Shown here: in pieces, positions 16,178 to 25,194 of the stretch
Numbering within the stretch: position 1 is the first letter of the stretch
How the letters are laid out: every line of letters begins with the position of its first letter
NCBI GenBank assembly: GCA_905221455.1
Contig: CAJNDF010000012.1
Span: forward strand, 1 to 26,809
DNA from: a bacterium
GTDB lineage: Bacteria; Bacillota; Bacilli; Lactobacillales; Streptococcaceae
Direction: 5' to 3'
Length of the DNA stretch: 26,809 nt
Position numbers and translations under genes: made by a program
Notes under the pieces: generated by a model
Database searches by the model: none
Told to the model about the DNA's origin: nothing
Seen by the model: the letters and a program-made list of their open reading frames with translations, nothing else

Positions 16178-16197
16178 GATTTTTCTTAGTTTTTTCT
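16172..16197 (+). terminator. Terminator of the prs operon
   Basis: AACTAAGA (16172-16179) and TCTTAGTT (16184-16191) close a four-base loop and run into TTTTTC. The 5' arm contains the TAA stop of the last gene. Confidence 0.85.
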
Positions 16198-16202
16198 TGT
16201 TT

Positions 16203-16220
16203 TTGTTGATTTTTTCACAA
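16203..16220. promoter_or_regulatory. Candidate Rex operator (autoregulation of rex)
   Basis: An 18-base site beginning TTGT and ending TTTCACAA matches the Rex consensus TTGTGAAATATTTCACAA at 14 of 18 positions, with the right half perfect. It overlaps the candidate -35 of rex. Confidence 0.6.
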
Positions 16221-16234
16221 TGTTTCTATAAAAT
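16206..16234 (+). promoter_or_regulatory. rex promoter
   Basis: TTGATT (16206-16211), 17 bases, TAAAAT (16229-16234). The -35 is inside the candidate Rex operator. An AAAGG ribosome-binding site (16245-16249) precedes the GTG start. Confidence 0.6.
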
Positions 16235-16259
16235 AGAAGAATAGAAAGGTTGTGATTTT

Positions 16260-16901
16260 GTGAAAGATAAACAGTCTGCTATTCCAAAAGCTACAGCGAA
16301 AAGACTCTCTCTCTACTATCGAATTTTTAAAAGATTTCATGCAGAAAAGATTGAACGTGCCAACTCTAAACAAATTGCAGAGGCCATTGGGATTGATTCA
16401 GCGACCGTACGTCGTGATTTTTCCTATTTTGGTGAACTTGGTCGTCGTGGTTTTGGCTATGATGTCAAAAAACTGATGACGTTTTTTGCCGATTTGCTCA
16501 ATGATAACTCTATTACCAATGTCATGCTAGTTGGTATTGGAAATATGGGCCACGCCCTTCTCCACTACCGCTTTCACGAACGTAACAAGATGAAGATTAT
16601 CATGGCTTTTGACCTAGATGACCATCCTGAAGTCGGTAGCCAAACTCCTGATGGGATTCCTATTTACGGGATTTCTCAAATTAAGGATAAAATAAAGGAT
16701 GCTGATGTGAAGACTGCTATCCTGACTGTTCCTAGCGTTAAATCACAAGAGGTTGCCAATCTCTTGGTGGATGCTGGCGTGAAAGGAATTCTCAGTTTTT
16801 CACCAGTCCATCTGCATTTACCAAAAGACGTGGTCGTTCAATATGTCGATTTGACAAGTGAACTCCAAACCCTCCTCTATTTCATGCGAAAAGAGGATTA
16901 G
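16260..16901 (+). CDS. rex: Redox-sensing transcriptional repressor Rex
   Basis: A 213-residue homodimeric repressor that senses the NADH/NAD+ ratio and controls fermentation genes. The N-terminal winged helix (about 10-70) contains [16 protein letters not shown] and the recognition segment [20 protein letters not shown]. The Rossmann domain starts at [13 protein letters not shown] (GxGxxG at 92-97). The C-terminal helix ([16 protein letters not shown]) is the domain-swapped dimer helix. The start is GTG 16260, where MKDKQ matches orthologues. A Rex-like operator over its promoter suggests self-repression. The amidotransferase gene starts 17 bases downstream. Confidence 0.96.
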   Translation: MKDKQSAIPKATAKRLSLYYRIFKRFHAEKIERANSKQIAEAIGIDSATVRRDFSYFGELGRRGFGYDVKKLMTFFADLLNDNSITNVMLVGIGNMGHALLHYRFHERNKMKIIMAFDLDDHPEVGSQTPDGIPIYGISQIKDKIKDADVKTAILTVPSVKSQEVANLLVDAGVKGILSFSPVHLHLPKDVVVQYVDLTSELQTLLYFMRKED

Positions 16902-16918
16902 AAAGCGAAAATCATTTT

Positions 16919-17608
16919 ATGAAAAAACCAGTTATAGGGATTACAGGAAACGAAAAAACTCATCCAGATGATGACATCATGATGAGCTACGCAGCAAAAG
17001 GCTTTGTGGAAGGCGTTAAAGACGCTGGAGGGATTCCCATCATCCTACCGATTGGTGATCAAGAAATGGCCTGCCACTATATCAGTATGATTGACAAGCT
17101 CATCTTGACAGGTGGGCAAAATGTTGATCCAAAATTCTATGGTGAACCAAAAACTATTGATAGCGATGACTACCACCTTCAAAGAGACATCTTCGAACTA
17201 GCCCTCATCAAGGAAGCTATTAAACAGCAAAAGCCAATTTTCTCTGTCTGTCGTGGGACTCAACTCTTTAACGTTGCCATGGGCGGAACTCTGTACCAAG
17301 ATATCGAAGACCACTGGCAGGATTGTTCTGCTGAGTACACAACCCAGCGCTTGGTAACAGAACCAGATACTGTTCTTCGAGAAATCTATGGAGAAATCTC
17401 CCATATCAACTCCTTCCACCACCAGAGTATCAAGGATTTAGCACCTAACTTAAAGATTGCAGCTCATGATCCTAAGGATGGTATCATTGAAGCTGTCATG
17501 AGTACAGATGATGTCGCCTTTCTCGGTGTCCAGTGGCATCCAGAATTTCTATTTGAAAATCGTCCCAAAGATAAAAACCTCTTTGACTATGTTGTTAATG
17601 AACTTTAG
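16919..17608 (+). CDS. Class I glutamine amidotransferase-like, gamma-Glu-GABA hydrolase (PuuD / peptidase C26) family
   Basis: A 229-residue amidase-fold protein. The catalytic triad is C111 ([16 protein letters not shown]), H207 and E209 (GVQWHPEFL). The N-terminal [10 protein letters not shown] and [11 protein letters not shown] segments fit the C26 gamma-glutamyl hydrolase family. It acts in the cytoplasm on a gamma-glutamyl substrate that I cannot define; no putrescine genes are nearby, so PuuD function is not implied. It follows rex by 17 bases and may be in its operon. The ribosome-binding site is weak. Its stop overlaps that of convergent radC. Confidence 0.87.
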   Translation: MKKPVIGITGNEKTHPDDDIMMSYAAKGFVEGVKDAGGIPIILPIGDQEMACHYISMIDKLILTGGQNVDPKFYGEPKTIDSDDYHLQRDIFELALIKEAIKQQKPIFSVCRGTQLFNVAMGGTLYQDIEDHWQDCSAEYTTQRLVTEPDTVLREIYGEISHINSFHHQSIKDLAPNLKIAAHDPKDGIIEAVMSTDDVAFLGVQWHPEFLFENRPKDKNLFDYVVNEL

Positions 17609-18285
17609 ATTAAATCTGTCTTTTCGCGGTAACTAAAGTAACTGGAGTGAGAGACAATCAAATGGTCTAAGAGAACAATTCCCATCAGATCGCAGGCTTC
17701 TTTGACAAGCTTAGTGACATGATCATCATTTCGGCTAGGTTCCACCGCTCCTGAAGGATGGTTATGAACCAAGATGAGAGAGGTCGCCATATGCTTGATA
17801 GCATAATGAAGAATCTCTCGCGGCTCAGCGATACTACGAGTTGCAGAACCGATAAAAATGGTCTGCTGATGGATGATTTGATTTTGAGTATTGAGATAGA
17901 GCGCCACCAGGTGCTCTTGTTTTTTATGGCCCAATTCCTGCTGCATCTTCTTGGCCAACTTTTGACTACTGAGAATACTTTCCATCTCAAGGGTTTCGTG
18001 TTTGTGAATACGATGACCCAGTTCAATCATGGCTTGTAACTCTATAGCTTTAACACGGCCGATACCAGATAGACTCTGCAATTCTTGCAGGGTCATTTTT
18101 TTCAAATCTGTTAGGCTTGAAAGATTATTCAAGACTTTCTGGGCAATTTCAAAAACACTGGCCTGACGTGTTCCTGTCCTGAGTAAAATAGCTAGCAACT
18201 CTTGGTTACTGAGCGCCTCTACTCCTTCTTGGGCCAGTCTTTCTCTTGGTAATAGTGAATCTTCTTGGAATGAAATACTGTACAT
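17605..18285 (-). CDS. radC: RadC family protein (JAB/MPN domain)
   Basis: A 226-residue full-length RadC. The N-terminal UPF0758 helix-hairpin-helix region ([30 protein letters not shown]) is followed by the JAB-type metalloprotease-like domain with [15 protein letters not shown] (H-x-H ... D zinc ligands). The molecular function is unsettled; RadC is not essential for DNA repair in pneumococcus as far as I recall. I chose ATG 18285; the longer frame would start inside the hairpin at 18290-18321. The ribosome-binding site GGAGGA is in that hairpin. It is downstream of pcrA. Its stop overlaps the convergent amidotransferase by four bases (17605-17608). Confidence 0.94.
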   Translation of the reverse strand: MYSISFQEDSLLPRERLAQEGVEALSNQELLAILLRTGTRQASVFEIAQKVLNNLSSLTDLKKMTLQELQSLSGIGRVKAIELQAMIELGHRIHKHETLEMESILSSQKLAKKMQQELGHKKQEHLVALYLNTQNQIIHQQTIFIGSATRSIAEPREILHYAIKHMATSLILVHNHPSGAVEPSRNDDHVTKLVKEACDLMGIVLLDHLIVSHSSYFSYREKTDLI

Positions 18286-18289
18286 AAAA

Positions 18290-18321
18290 ATCCTCCTCAC
18301 TTTATTATTCGTGAGAAGGAT
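18290..18321 (-). terminator. Terminator-like hairpin after pcrA that also covers the radC ribosome-binding site
   Basis: On the minus strand an 11-pair stem (one G-U pair) forms between 18311-18321 and 18290-18300 with a 10-base loop, then TTTT, directly followed by the radC ATG. The 3' arm contains GGAGGA, the only Shine-Dalgarno for radC. Confidence 0.75.
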
Positions 18322-18327
18322 GAAAAA

Positions 18328-20619
18328 TTAGATTTTTTTCTCAATTGGGGCCACACTGGCTAAAAGTTTTTTCAGCCCAACTTCTGGGAAATTGATTTTT
18401 AATTCCTGCCTAGCACCGCTACCTGAAACTTCCAGAACAGTTCCCTCTCCCCATTTCTTGTGGAGGGCAATATCACCAATGGACCAATTTGACTCGCTAG
18501 ACGCTGATTTTGCACCAGCTGAAAATTGACCAAATGGAAGACCGCTTGACTGGATAGTTTTTGGAGCCGCACAGCGTTTACGGTCTTGGAGGGCCTGCGC
18601 CAAACTCATACCTTGACCGAAGGCAACCCCACCACTGCTATAAGATGCCTTAAAGCTTGTATTTGCTGGACGGGCCAATCCTTGATACTCAAGCAAGTCT
18701 GAACTGATTTCGTTAATAAAGCGAGTCGGACGGTTGTAGTTGGTACGACCGAAAAGTAGGCGCGAGTTGGCATTAGTCAGATAGAGAATTTTCTCTGCAC
18801 GTGTGATACCTACATAGGCCAGACGACGCTCTTCTTCCAATTCATCTTGATCTTCAGCCGCACGGCTAAGTGGAAAGACATTTTCTTCCATCCCAATCAA
18901 AAAGACAACTGGAAACTCGAGACCTTTGGCAGCATGCAGGGTCATCAAGGTCACTTCTGATGTCTCCTGACTACCTGAATCTGTGTCCGCAATCAAGGCC
19001 AAGTCATTTAAGAAACGACTCAGTTTGTCCAAACCAGTTTCCTCTTCTGCACCATCAGAGGTGTCGTCAAAGTTTTTCGTCACAGAGAGGAACTCTTCGA
19101 TATTTTCAACTCGAGCCTTGCTTTCTAGAGTCGCTTGGGCATTAAGAATATCGATGTAACCTGTTTTTTCTAGAACCGCCTCAACCAACTCAGTAATACT
19201 TAATTGGTCCAACTGCTCCCGCAAATCCAGAACCATATTAGCAAAATCCCAAATAGATTGGGCTGCTTTTCCTTTGATTCCAGACAACATAATATTTGCA
19301 GAAGCATCTAGCATGGACATGTTTTGCATATTGGCAAAATCACGGATTTTCTCAACAGTACCTGGGCCAATTCCACGTTTAGGCTCGTTGATAATACGCT
19401 CAAAACTAATATTGTCACTCAAATTAGCAATGAGGTTAAGATAAGCGATAATGTCACGAATTTCCTTACGGCTGTAGAACTTGGTTCCTCCAACCATTGT
19501 ATAAGGGATGTTTGACTTGAGCAGGGCTTCCTCAATAGTACGGGACTGCGCATTAGTCCGATAGAGAACTGCAAAATCCTTGTGAAGGAAGTTTTGACTA
19601 CGACTAAGTTCATCGATGGTTCTAGCTACAAATACAGCCTCATCTAGCTCATCATTAGCACGATAGTAAACGATTTGTTCTCCATCAGCGTTTTGGGTCC
19701 AGAGATTCTTAGGACGGCGGTTTTTATTATTTTTAATAACCTCATTGGCCGCTTGGAGAATGGTTTTAGTTGAGCGGTAATTTTCCTCCAACAAAACCAC
19801 CTTGGCTTGAGGATAATCCTTTTCGAAGTCCAAGATATTCTGCATATCAGCACCACGCCAACCGTAGATAGACTGGTCCGCATCCCCAACCACACAGATG
19901 TTTTTAAAGCGTGAAGCCAAGAGTTTGACCAATTGGTACTGAGCGTGGTTGGTATCTTGGTACTCATCAACGTGGATGTATTGGAATTTTTGCTGGTAAT
20001 AGGTCAAAACATCAGGATTTTGATCAAAGAGACGCAAGGTCAGCATAATCAAATCATCAAAGTCAACCGACTCTGACTGACGAAGCTCTTTTTGGTAAGC
20101 CGTGTAACACTGGGCTACGATTTGCGTATACATATCGCCAGCTTGGGCAGCATAGGCAACATCATCAATCAAATCATTCTTAGCATTGGAAATAGTTCCT
20201 AAGATGCTCCGTTCATTCCATTTTTTAGGATCCAAGTTCAACTGCTTGAGAATGCGTTTCATGAGAGTTCGCTGCTCCCCTGGATCTACAATTGTGAAAT
20301 TGCGGTTGTAGCCAATATGGTCCGCATCGCGACGCAGAATACGAACACACATGGAGTGAAAGGTCGCAATCAAACAGTCCTGAGTGGCTGGATTAAGATT
20401 ATAAGCACGCTCCTTCATCTCACGCGCAGCCTTGTTAGTAAAGGTAATGGCCAAGATATTCCAAGGATTGACCAGCTTTTCATCAATCAAATAAGCGATA
20501 CGGTGGGTCAAAACACGAGTCTTTCCAGAACCAGCCCCCGCCATGATCAACAAGGGACCTTCTGTCGTTTGCACCGCCTCAGCCTGACGGTCGTTCATTC
20601 CATTTAATAATGCGTTCAT
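18328..20619 (-). CDS. pcrA: ATP-dependent DNA helicase PcrA (UvrD/Rep family)
   Basis: A 763-residue superfamily 1A 3'-5' helicase for replication fork processing and nucleotide excision repair. Motif I is [13 protein letters not shown] (K33), then Ia ([15 protein letters not shown]), II (VDEYQDTN), III ([16 protein letters not shown]), IV ([10 protein letters not shown]), V ([16 protein letters not shown]), and VI ([21 protein letters not shown]). The C-terminal extension (about 690-760) includes [24 protein letters not shown], a Tudor-like RNA-polymerase-binding module typical of PcrA. Start ATG 20619 after AAGGAAGAG. Length is typical. Confidence 0.97.
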   Translation of the reverse strand: MNALLNGMNDRQAEAVQTTEGPLLIMAGAGSGKTRVLTHRIAYLIDEKLVNPWNILAITFTNKAAREMKERAYNLNPATQDCLIATFHSMCVRILRRDADHIGYNRNFTIVDPGEQRTLMKRILKQLNLDPKKWNERSILGTISNAKNDLIDDVAYAAQAGDMYTQIVAQCYTAYQKELRQSESVDFDDLIMLTLRLFDQNPDVLTYYQQKFQYIHVDEYQDTNHAQYQLVKLLASRFKNICVVGDADQSIYGWRGADMQNILDFEKDYPQAKVVLLEENYRSTKTILQAANEVIKNNKNRRPKNLWTQNADGEQIVYYRANDELDEAVFVARTIDELSRSQNFLHKDFAVLYRTNAQSRTIEEALLKSNIPYTMVGGTKFYSRKEIRDIIAYLNLIANLSDNISFERIINEPKRGIGPGTVEKIRDFANMQNMSMLDASANIMLSGIKGKAAQSIWDFANMVLDLREQLDQLSITELVEAVLEKTGYIDILNAQATLESKARVENIEEFLSVTKNFDDTSDGAEEETGLDKLSRFLNDLALIADTDSGSQETSEVTLMTLHAAKGLEFPVVFLIGMEENVFPLSRAAEDQDELEEERRLAYVGITRAEKILYLTNANSRLLFGRTNYNRPTRFINEISSDLLEYQGLARPANTSFKASYSSGGVAFGQGMSLAQALQDRKRCAAPKTIQSSGLPFGQFSAGAKSASSESNWSIGDIALHKKWGEGTVLEVSGSGARQELKINFPEVGLKKLLASVAPIEKKI

Positions 20620-20652
20620 CTTCTCTTCCTTACTCTTGAAGTCAATATTTCT

Positions 20653-20661
20653 ATTATATCA
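20653..20661 (-). promoter_or_regulatory. Extended -10 promoter of pcrA
   Basis: Minus-strand TGATATAAT, 33 bases before the pcrA ATG. No convincing -35. Confidence 0.6.
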
Positions 20662-20726
20662 GAATTCAGGGAAAATATCTTTAGCTAGACTGGTTACGTG
20701 TAGAAGGCAACTCCTTATATCTAGAT

Positions 20727-20761
20727 AAAAAATGAGCTTGGATAGTGTTTCCAAACTCATT
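20727..20761 (-). terminator. Intrinsic terminator of fhs
   Basis: On the minus strand an 11-pair stem (one G-U pair) between 20751-20761 and 20731-20741, with a nine-base loop and a run of Ts (plus-strand AAAA at 20727-20730). Confidence 0.88.
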
Positions 20762-20778
20762 TGAATTCAATTAAACTA

Positions 20779-22449
20779 TTAGAACAAGCCTAATACCGTT
20801 CCATCGCTTTCAACATCCATATTGAGGGCTGCTGGTCGTTTTGGAAGTCCTGGCATGGTCATGACATCTCCAGTTAGGGCAACGATAAAGCCTGCCCCTA
20901 ATTTTGGTACCAATTCACGAATGGTAATTTCAAAGTTTTCAGGTGCTCCAAGTGCATTAGGATTGTCTGAGAAACTATATTGAGTTTTAGCCATACAGAT
21001 TGGCAATTTATCCCAACCGTTTTGAACGATTTGAGCGATCTGTGTCTGAGCTTTCTTCTCAAAGTTCACTTTGCTACCACGGTAGATTTCAGTAACAATC
21101 TTTTCAATCTTTTCTTGGACAGAAAGGTCATTGTCATAAAGACGAGTGTAGTTAGCTGGGTTTTCAGCGATAGTCTTAACAACTGTTTCGGCAAGTGCTA
21201 CTCCACCTTCGGCACCATCAGCCCAGACACTTGCTAGTTCAACTGGTACATCGATTGAAGCACAAAGTTCTTTCAAGACTGCGATTTCTGCTTCAGTATC
21301 AGAGACAAATTCATTGATTGCTACAACTGCAGGTACACCAAATTTACGGATGTTTTCAACATGGCGTTTCAAGTTGGCAAAACCGACACGAACAGCTTCT
21401 ACGTTTTCTTCAGTCAGAGCGTCTTTAGCCACACCGCCATTCATCTTAAGGGCACGAAGGGTTGCAACAATAACTACTGCATCTGGAGATGTTGGCAAGT
21501 TTGGTGTCTTAATATCAAGGAATTTCTCGGCACCAAGGTCTGCACCAAAACCAGCTTCAGTAACTGTGTAATCAGCCAAGTGAAGGGCTGTTGTAGTTGC
21601 CAAGACAGAGTTACATCCGTGAGCAATATTGGCAAATGGACCACCGTGCACAAAGGCAGGTGTTCCGTAAATTGTCTGAACCAGGTTCGGCTTAATCGCA
21701 TCCTTCAAAATCAAAGCCAAAGCACCTTCTACCTGTAAATCACCTACAGAAACTGGTGTACGGTCATAGCGATAACCGATAACGATATTAGCCAAACGGC
21801 GTTTCAAATCCTCAATATCAGTCGCCAAACAAAGAATGGCCATAATTTCTGAAGCAACTGTAATATCAAAACCATCCTCACGAGGAATACCGTTTAGAGG
21901 ACCACCAAGTCCAACGGTTACATGACGAAGGGCGCGGTCGTTCAAGTCCACAACACGTTTCCAAAGGATACGACGTTGGTCAATTCCCAACTCATTTCCT
22001 TGGTGCAAGTGGTTGTCAATCAAGGCAGAAAGAGCATTGTTGGCAGTTGTAATGGCATGCATGTCTCCAGTGAAGTGGAGATTAATATCTTCCATTGGCA
22101 ACACTTGAGCGTAACCACCTCCTGCAGCACCCCCCTTAATACCCATTACTGGACCAAGAGATGGTTCGCGAATAGCAATCATGGTTTTCTTGCCAATCTT
22201 GTTCAAGGCATCCGCAAGACCAATAGTAATAGTTGATTTTCCTTCACCTGCTGGTGTTGGGTTGATAGCAGTAACCAAGATTAATTTCCCAACTGGATTG
22301 CTCTCAACTGCACGAATTTTATCAAAGCTGAGCTTAGCCTTGTACTTTCCATACAACTCCAAATCATCGTAAGAAATGCCCAGTTTCTCTACAACATCAA
22401 CGATTGGCTTCAACTCAATACTCTGTGCGATTTCAATATCTGTTTTCAT
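20779..22449 (-). CDS. fhs: Formate--tetrahydrofolate ligase
   Basis: A 556-residue cytoplasmic enzyme making 10-formyl-THF from formate, ATP and THF, feeding purine synthesis and initiator Met-tRNA formylation. The P-loop [10 protein letters not shown] (about 64-73) is the diagnostic FTHFS ATP site. Other family segments are [43 protein letters not shown], and the C-terminal [22 protein letters not shown]. Length is normal. Start ATG 22449 after GAGGAG. It has its own promoter (minus-strand TGTTATAAT at 22483-22491) and terminator, so it is monocistronic. Confidence 0.97.
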   Translation of the reverse strand: MKTDIEIAQSIELKPIVDVVEKLGISYDDLELYGKYKAKLSFDKIRAVESNPVGKLILVTAINPTPAGEGKSTITIGLADALNKIGKKTMIAIREPSLGPVMGIKGGAAGGGYAQVLPMEDINLHFTGDMHAITTANNALSALIDNHLHQGNELGIDQRRILWKRVVDLNDRALRHVTVGLGGPLNGIPREDGFDITVASEIMAILCLATDIEDLKRRLANIVIGYRYDRTPVSVGDLQVEGALALILKDAIKPNLVQTIYGTPAFVHGGPFANIAHGCNSVLATTTALHLADYTVTEAGFGADLGAEKFLDIKTPNLPTSPDAVVIVATLRALKMNGGVAKDALTEENVEAVRVGFANLKRHVENIRKFGVPAVVAINEFVSDTEAEIAVLKELCASIDVPVELASVWADGAEGGVALAETVVKTIAENPANYTRLYDNDLSVQEKIEKIVTEIYRGSKVNFEKKAQTQIAQIVQNGWDKLPICMAKTQYSFSDNPNALGAPENFEITIRELVPKLGAGFIVALTGDVMTMPGLPKRPAALNMDVESDGTVLGLF

Positions 22450-22482
22450 TCAAAACTCCTCTAACCTCTTATATGATAATTC

Positions 22483-22491
22483 ATTATAACA
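22483..22491 (-). promoter_or_regulatory. Extended -10 promoter of fhs
   Basis: Minus-strand TGTTATAAT, 33 bases before the ATG. An AT-rich region with ACGAAC at 22528-22533 (minus) lies upstream, weakly similar to a Pur box. Confidence 0.6.
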
Positions 22492-22588
22492 CAAAACAAG
22501 ATTTTTAACATCCTAAAACTCTCTAAACGTTCGTGAATATCCCTATTTTTAAGGTTTTTAGAGAACTTTCTTAAATTTTATATGGCTT

Positions 22589-22605
22589 TATAGTTTGAAA
22601 CTATA
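22589..22605. repeat. Perfect short palindrome upstream of coaB
   Basis: TATAGTTT-G-AAACTATA: eight perfect pairs around one base, in the divergent fhs/coaB region. Its composition resembles the palindrome at 25900-25924. Function unknown. Confidence 0.5.
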
Positions 22606-22643
22606 GTAAATCTTCGTTTTTACCAAAAATTTATCGCTTTCAT

Positions 22644-22672
22644 TTTACTTACCGTTTATTTTTGTGTACAAT
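22644..22672 (+). promoter_or_regulatory. coaB promoter (leaderless geometry)
   Basis: TTTACT (22644-22649), 17 bases, TACAAT (22667-22672). The coaB ATG begins seven bases after the last base of the -10 (six bases between), so transcription should start at or next to the A of the ATG. No ribosome-binding site is present. Confidence 0.6.
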
Positions 22673-22678
22673 AGTGCT

Positions 22679-23368
22679 ATGAAAATTTTAGTTACATCGG
22701 GCGGCACCAGTGAAGCTATCGATAGCGTCCGCTCTATCACTAACCATTCTACTGGTCGCTTGGGCAAAATCATCACAGAAACCTTGCTTGCTGCAGGGCA
22801 TGAAGTTTGTTTGATTACGACAAAGCGGGCTCTGAAGCCAGAAGCTCATCCCAAGCTAAGCATTCAAGAAATTAACAATACCAAGGACCTTCTTCTAGAA
22901 ATGCAAGAACGTGCCAAGGATTATCAGGTCTTGATTCACTCAATGGCCGTATCTGATTACACTCCTGTTTATATGACAGGACTTGAGGAAGTTCAGGCTA
23001 GTTCCAATCTAGAAGAATTTTTAAGCAAACAAAATCATCAAGCTAAGATTTCTTCAACTGATGAAGTTCAGGTTTTGTTCCTTAAAAAAACACCAAAAAT
23101 CATCTCTTTAGTCAAGGAATGGAATCCTGCTATTCATCTGATTGGCTTCAAACTGCTGGTTGATGTTACCGAAGATCATCTGGTTGACATTGCACGAAAA
23201 AGTCTTATCAAGAACCAAGCAGACTTGATTATTGCAAATGACCTGACTCAAATTTCAGCAGATCAGCACCGAGCAATCTTTGTTGAGAAAGATCAGCTTC
23301 AAACAGTCCAGACTAAAGAAGAAATTGCAAAACTCCTCCTTGAAAAAATTCAAGCCTATCATTCTTAG
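22679..23368 (+). CDS. coaB: Phosphopantothenate--cysteine ligase, streptococcal split type
   Basis: A 229-residue enzyme joining cysteine to 4'-phosphopantothenate in CoA synthesis. In streptococci it is a separate protein rather than fused to CoaC. It starts MKILVTSGGTSEAIDSVRSITNHSTGRLG, the nucleotide-binding segment of the CoaB fold, and has the conserved segments MAVSDYTP and LIGFKLLVD plus LIIANDLTQI. I chose ATG 22679; the longer frame would start inside the -10 region. There is no Shine-Dalgarno and the transcript may be leaderless. It is followed by coaC 11 bases later. Confidence 0.93.
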   Translation: MKILVTSGGTSEAIDSVRSITNHSTGRLGKIITETLLAAGHEVCLITTKRALKPEAHPKLSIQEINNTKDLLLEMQERAKDYQVLIHSMAVSDYTPVYMTGLEEVQASSNLEEFLSKQNHQAKISSTDEVQVLFLKKTPKIISLVKEWNPAIHLIGFKLLVDVTEDHLVDIARKSLIKNQADLIIANDLTQISADQHRAIFVEKDQLQTVQTKEEIAKLLLEKIQAYHS

Positions 23369-23379
23369 AAAGGAAAGCT

Positions 23380-23931
23380 ATGGCAAACATTCTCTTGGCT
23401 GTAACGGGGTCAATCGCCTCTTACAAGTCGGCAGATTTAGTCAGTTCTCTAAAAAAACAAGGTCATCAAGTCACGGTTTTAATGACTGAGGCTGCTACAG
23501 AGTTTATCCAACCTTTGACACTACAGGTCTTATCACAGAATCCTGTCCACCTAGATGTCATGAAGGAACCCTATCCTAATCAAGTCAATCATATCGAACT
23601 TGGAAAAAAGGCGGATTTATTTATCGTGGCCCCTGCAACTGCTAACACTATTGCAAAACTAGCCTACGGCTTTGCTGACAATATGGTGACCAGTACAGCT
23701 CTAGCCCTGCCAAGTCATATTCCCAAACTCATCGCACCTGCTATGAATACAAAAATGTATGACCATCCGGCAACTCAGGCTAATCTGAAAACATTAGAAA
23801 CCTACGGCTATCAGCTGATTGCTCCAAAGGAATCCCTACTAGCTTGTGGCGACCATGGACGAGGAGCCTTAGCTGACCTCACAATTATTTTAGAAAGAAT
23901 AAAGGAAACTCTCGATGAAAAAACGCTCTAA
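23380..23931 (+). CDS. coaC: Phosphopantothenoylcysteine decarboxylase
   Basis: A 183-residue flavoprotein of the HFCD family that decarboxylates phosphopantothenoylcysteine to phosphopantetheine. It starts ILLAVTGSIASYKSADLVSSL (flavin-binding), with the active-site His in VNHIELGKKADLFIVAPATANTIAKLAYGFADNM, the substrate motif PAMNTKMYDHPATQAN, and the lid cysteine in SLLACGDHGRGAL. Ribosome-binding site AAGGAAAG. Second gene of coaB-coaC, with the downstream transporter gene overlapping its end by 17 bases. Confidence 0.95.
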   Translation: MANILLAVTGSIASYKSADLVSSLKKQGHQVTVLMTEAATEFIQPLTLQVLSQNPVHLDVMKEPYPNQVNHIELGKKADLFIVAPATANTIAKLAYGFADNMVTSTALALPSHIPKLIAPAMNTKMYDHPATQANLKTLETYGYQLIAPKESLLACGDHGRGALADLTIILERIKETLDEKTL

Positions 23932-24478
23932 TATTGCGCCCATTGCAATCTTTTTTGCAACCATGCTTGTGATTCATTTTCTAAGCTCACTTATCTTTAA
24001 CCTTTTTCCATTCCCAATCAAACCGACTATCGTTCATATTCCTGTCATTATTGCCAGCATTATTTACGGTCCACGAGTTGGCATTACACTTGGATTTTTG
24101 ATGGGGCTACTTAGCTTGACGGTTAATACGATTACGATTCTACCTACAAGCTACCTCTTCTCCCCATTCGTACCAAACGGAAACATCTACTCAGCTATCA
24201 TTGCCATCGTCCCACGTATTTTGATTGGCTTAACTCCGTATCTAGTCTATAAACTGATGAAAAATAAAACTGGTCTGATTCTAGCTGGTGCCCTTGGTTC
24301 ACTTACCAACACCGTTTTTGTACTTGGTGGAATTTTCTACCTTTTTGGAAATGTCTTTGATGGTAATATCCAAAAACTCTTAGCAACCGTTATCTCAACA
24401 AATTCGATTGCTGAATTAGTTATTTCTGCAGTTCTAACCCTAGCCATTGTTCCAAGACTGCAAACTTTGAAGAAATAA
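23915..24478 (+). CDS. ECF transporter S component, probably pantothenate (PanT-like)
   Basis: A 187-residue integral membrane protein with about six hydrophobic segments and a basic N-terminus, the size and pattern of ECF transporter substrate-binding subunits. Family-like segments are FPFPIKPTIVHIPVIIASIIYGPRVGITLGFLMGL and the Ala/Gly-rich ALGSLTNTVFVLGG, which is typical of S components docking onto EcfT. It has no ATPase or T component here, so it must share the EcfA-A'-T module encoded elsewhere. It starts inside coaC (17-base overlap, AAAGGA ribosome-binding site), so co-expression with coaBC suggests pantothenate as substrate. That is inference from context. Confidence 0.85.
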   Translation: MKKRSNIAPIAIFFATMLVIHFLSSLIFNLFPFPIKPTIVHIPVIIASIIYGPRVGITLGFLMGLLSLTVNTITILPTSYLFSPFVPNGNIYSAIIAIVPRILIGLTPYLVYKLMKNKTGLILAGALGSLTNTVFVLGGIFYLFGNVFDGNIQKLLATVISTNSIAELVISAVLTLAIVPRLQTLKK

Positions 24479-24482
24479 AAAC

Positions 24483-24520
24483 AATCTCCGCTTTCATGCT
24501 TGAAGGTGGAGATTTTGTTT
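24483..24520 (+). terminator. Terminator of the coaBC-transporter operon
   Basis: A 14-pair stem with two G-U pairs between 24483-24496 and 24501-24514, four-base loop, then TTGTTT. Confidence 0.85.
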
Positions 24521-24621
24521 GATGTAGTTTGTTTTTTAGTGAAATTTTTACCAGCTTTCAACTTAAAAATGACCTATAAACCCAAGTAAATCCTTGCTTT
24601 ATTGTCTTGTTTATAGTACTA

Positions 24622-24644
24622 TACTAGTGTATATACAGTTAAAA
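24622..24644. promoter_or_regulatory. Candidate NiaR operator in front of niaX
   Basis: A 23-base site starting TACTAGTGTATATACAG, containing the perfect palindrome TGTATATACA. It fits the streptococcal NiaR consensus that I recall (TAC-W-R-GTGT ... ACA) at all but about one position. It overlaps candidate -10 sequences (TATACT at 24620, or TTGTTT N17 TATATA at 24607/24630) and lies just before the niaX ribosome-binding site. Confidence 0.65.
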
Positions 24645-24655
24645 AGGAGATTCTT

Positions 24656-25183
24656 ATGAACACACGGAAAAAGACACAATTTATGACAATGACAGCCCTC
24701 TTAACGGCTATTGCAATTTTAATTCCAATTGTCATGCCTTTTAAGATCGTCATTCCTCCTGCTTCTTACACTTTGGGAAGCCACATCGCTATTTTTATCG
24801 CTATGTTCTTATCGCCCTTGATGGCAATTTTTGTCATCATAGCCTCTAGTTTTGGATTTTTGATGGCTGGCTATCCCATGGTTATCGTATTTCGGGCTTT
24901 TTCCCATATCTTTTTTGGGACTCTAGGAGCTCTTTACCTACAAAAATTCCCAGATACACTAGATAAGCCAAAATCTTCTTGGATTTTTAACTTTGTTTTA
25001 GCGCTTATCCATGCCCTTGCTGAAGTGTTAGCCTGTGTCCTTTTTTACGCAACTTCCGGTACCAATGTAGAAAATATGTTTTATGTTCTATTTGTGCTAG
25101 TTGGATTTGGCACAATTATCCATAGTATGGTAGACTATACATTAGCACTAGCTGTCTATAAAGTGCTTCGAAAACGCCGTTAA
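24656..25183 (+). CDS. niaX: ECF transporter S component for niacin
   Basis: A 175-residue membrane protein with about five to six hydrophobic helices. It begins with a basic N-terminus (MNTRKKTQFMTMTALLTAIAILIPIVMP), typical of S components, and ends KVLRKRR. Identification as NiaX rests on three things: the S-component features, the adjacent niaR gene 11 bases downstream, and a NiaR-like operator over its promoter. It needs the shared EcfA-A'-T module from elsewhere in the genome. Strong AAAAAGGAG ribosome-binding site before ATG 24656. Repression by NiaR when niacin is plentiful is expected. Confidence 0.87.
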   Translation: MNTRKKTQFMTMTALLTAIAILIPIVMPFKIVIPPASYTLGSHIAIFIAMFLSPLMAIFVIIASSFGFLMAGYPMVIVFRAFSHIFFGTLGALYLQKFPDTLDKPKSSWIFNFVLALIHALAEVLACVLFYATSGTNVENMFYVLFVLVGFGTIIHSMVDYTLALAVYKVLRKRR

Positions 25184-25194
25184 AAGGAAAAGCT

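Noticed and set aside
22524..22538. Possible PurR box upstream of fhs (minus-strand ATTCACGAACGTT)
   Set aside because: It matches about 10 of 13 positions of the lactococcal Pur box, lies nearer the promoter than typical, and has no second copy. Too weak to call as a site.
22450..22678. Folate (THF) riboswitch upstream of fhs
   Set aside because: The leader between the predicted promoter and the ATG is only about 27 bases, too short, and no conserved folded core is visible.
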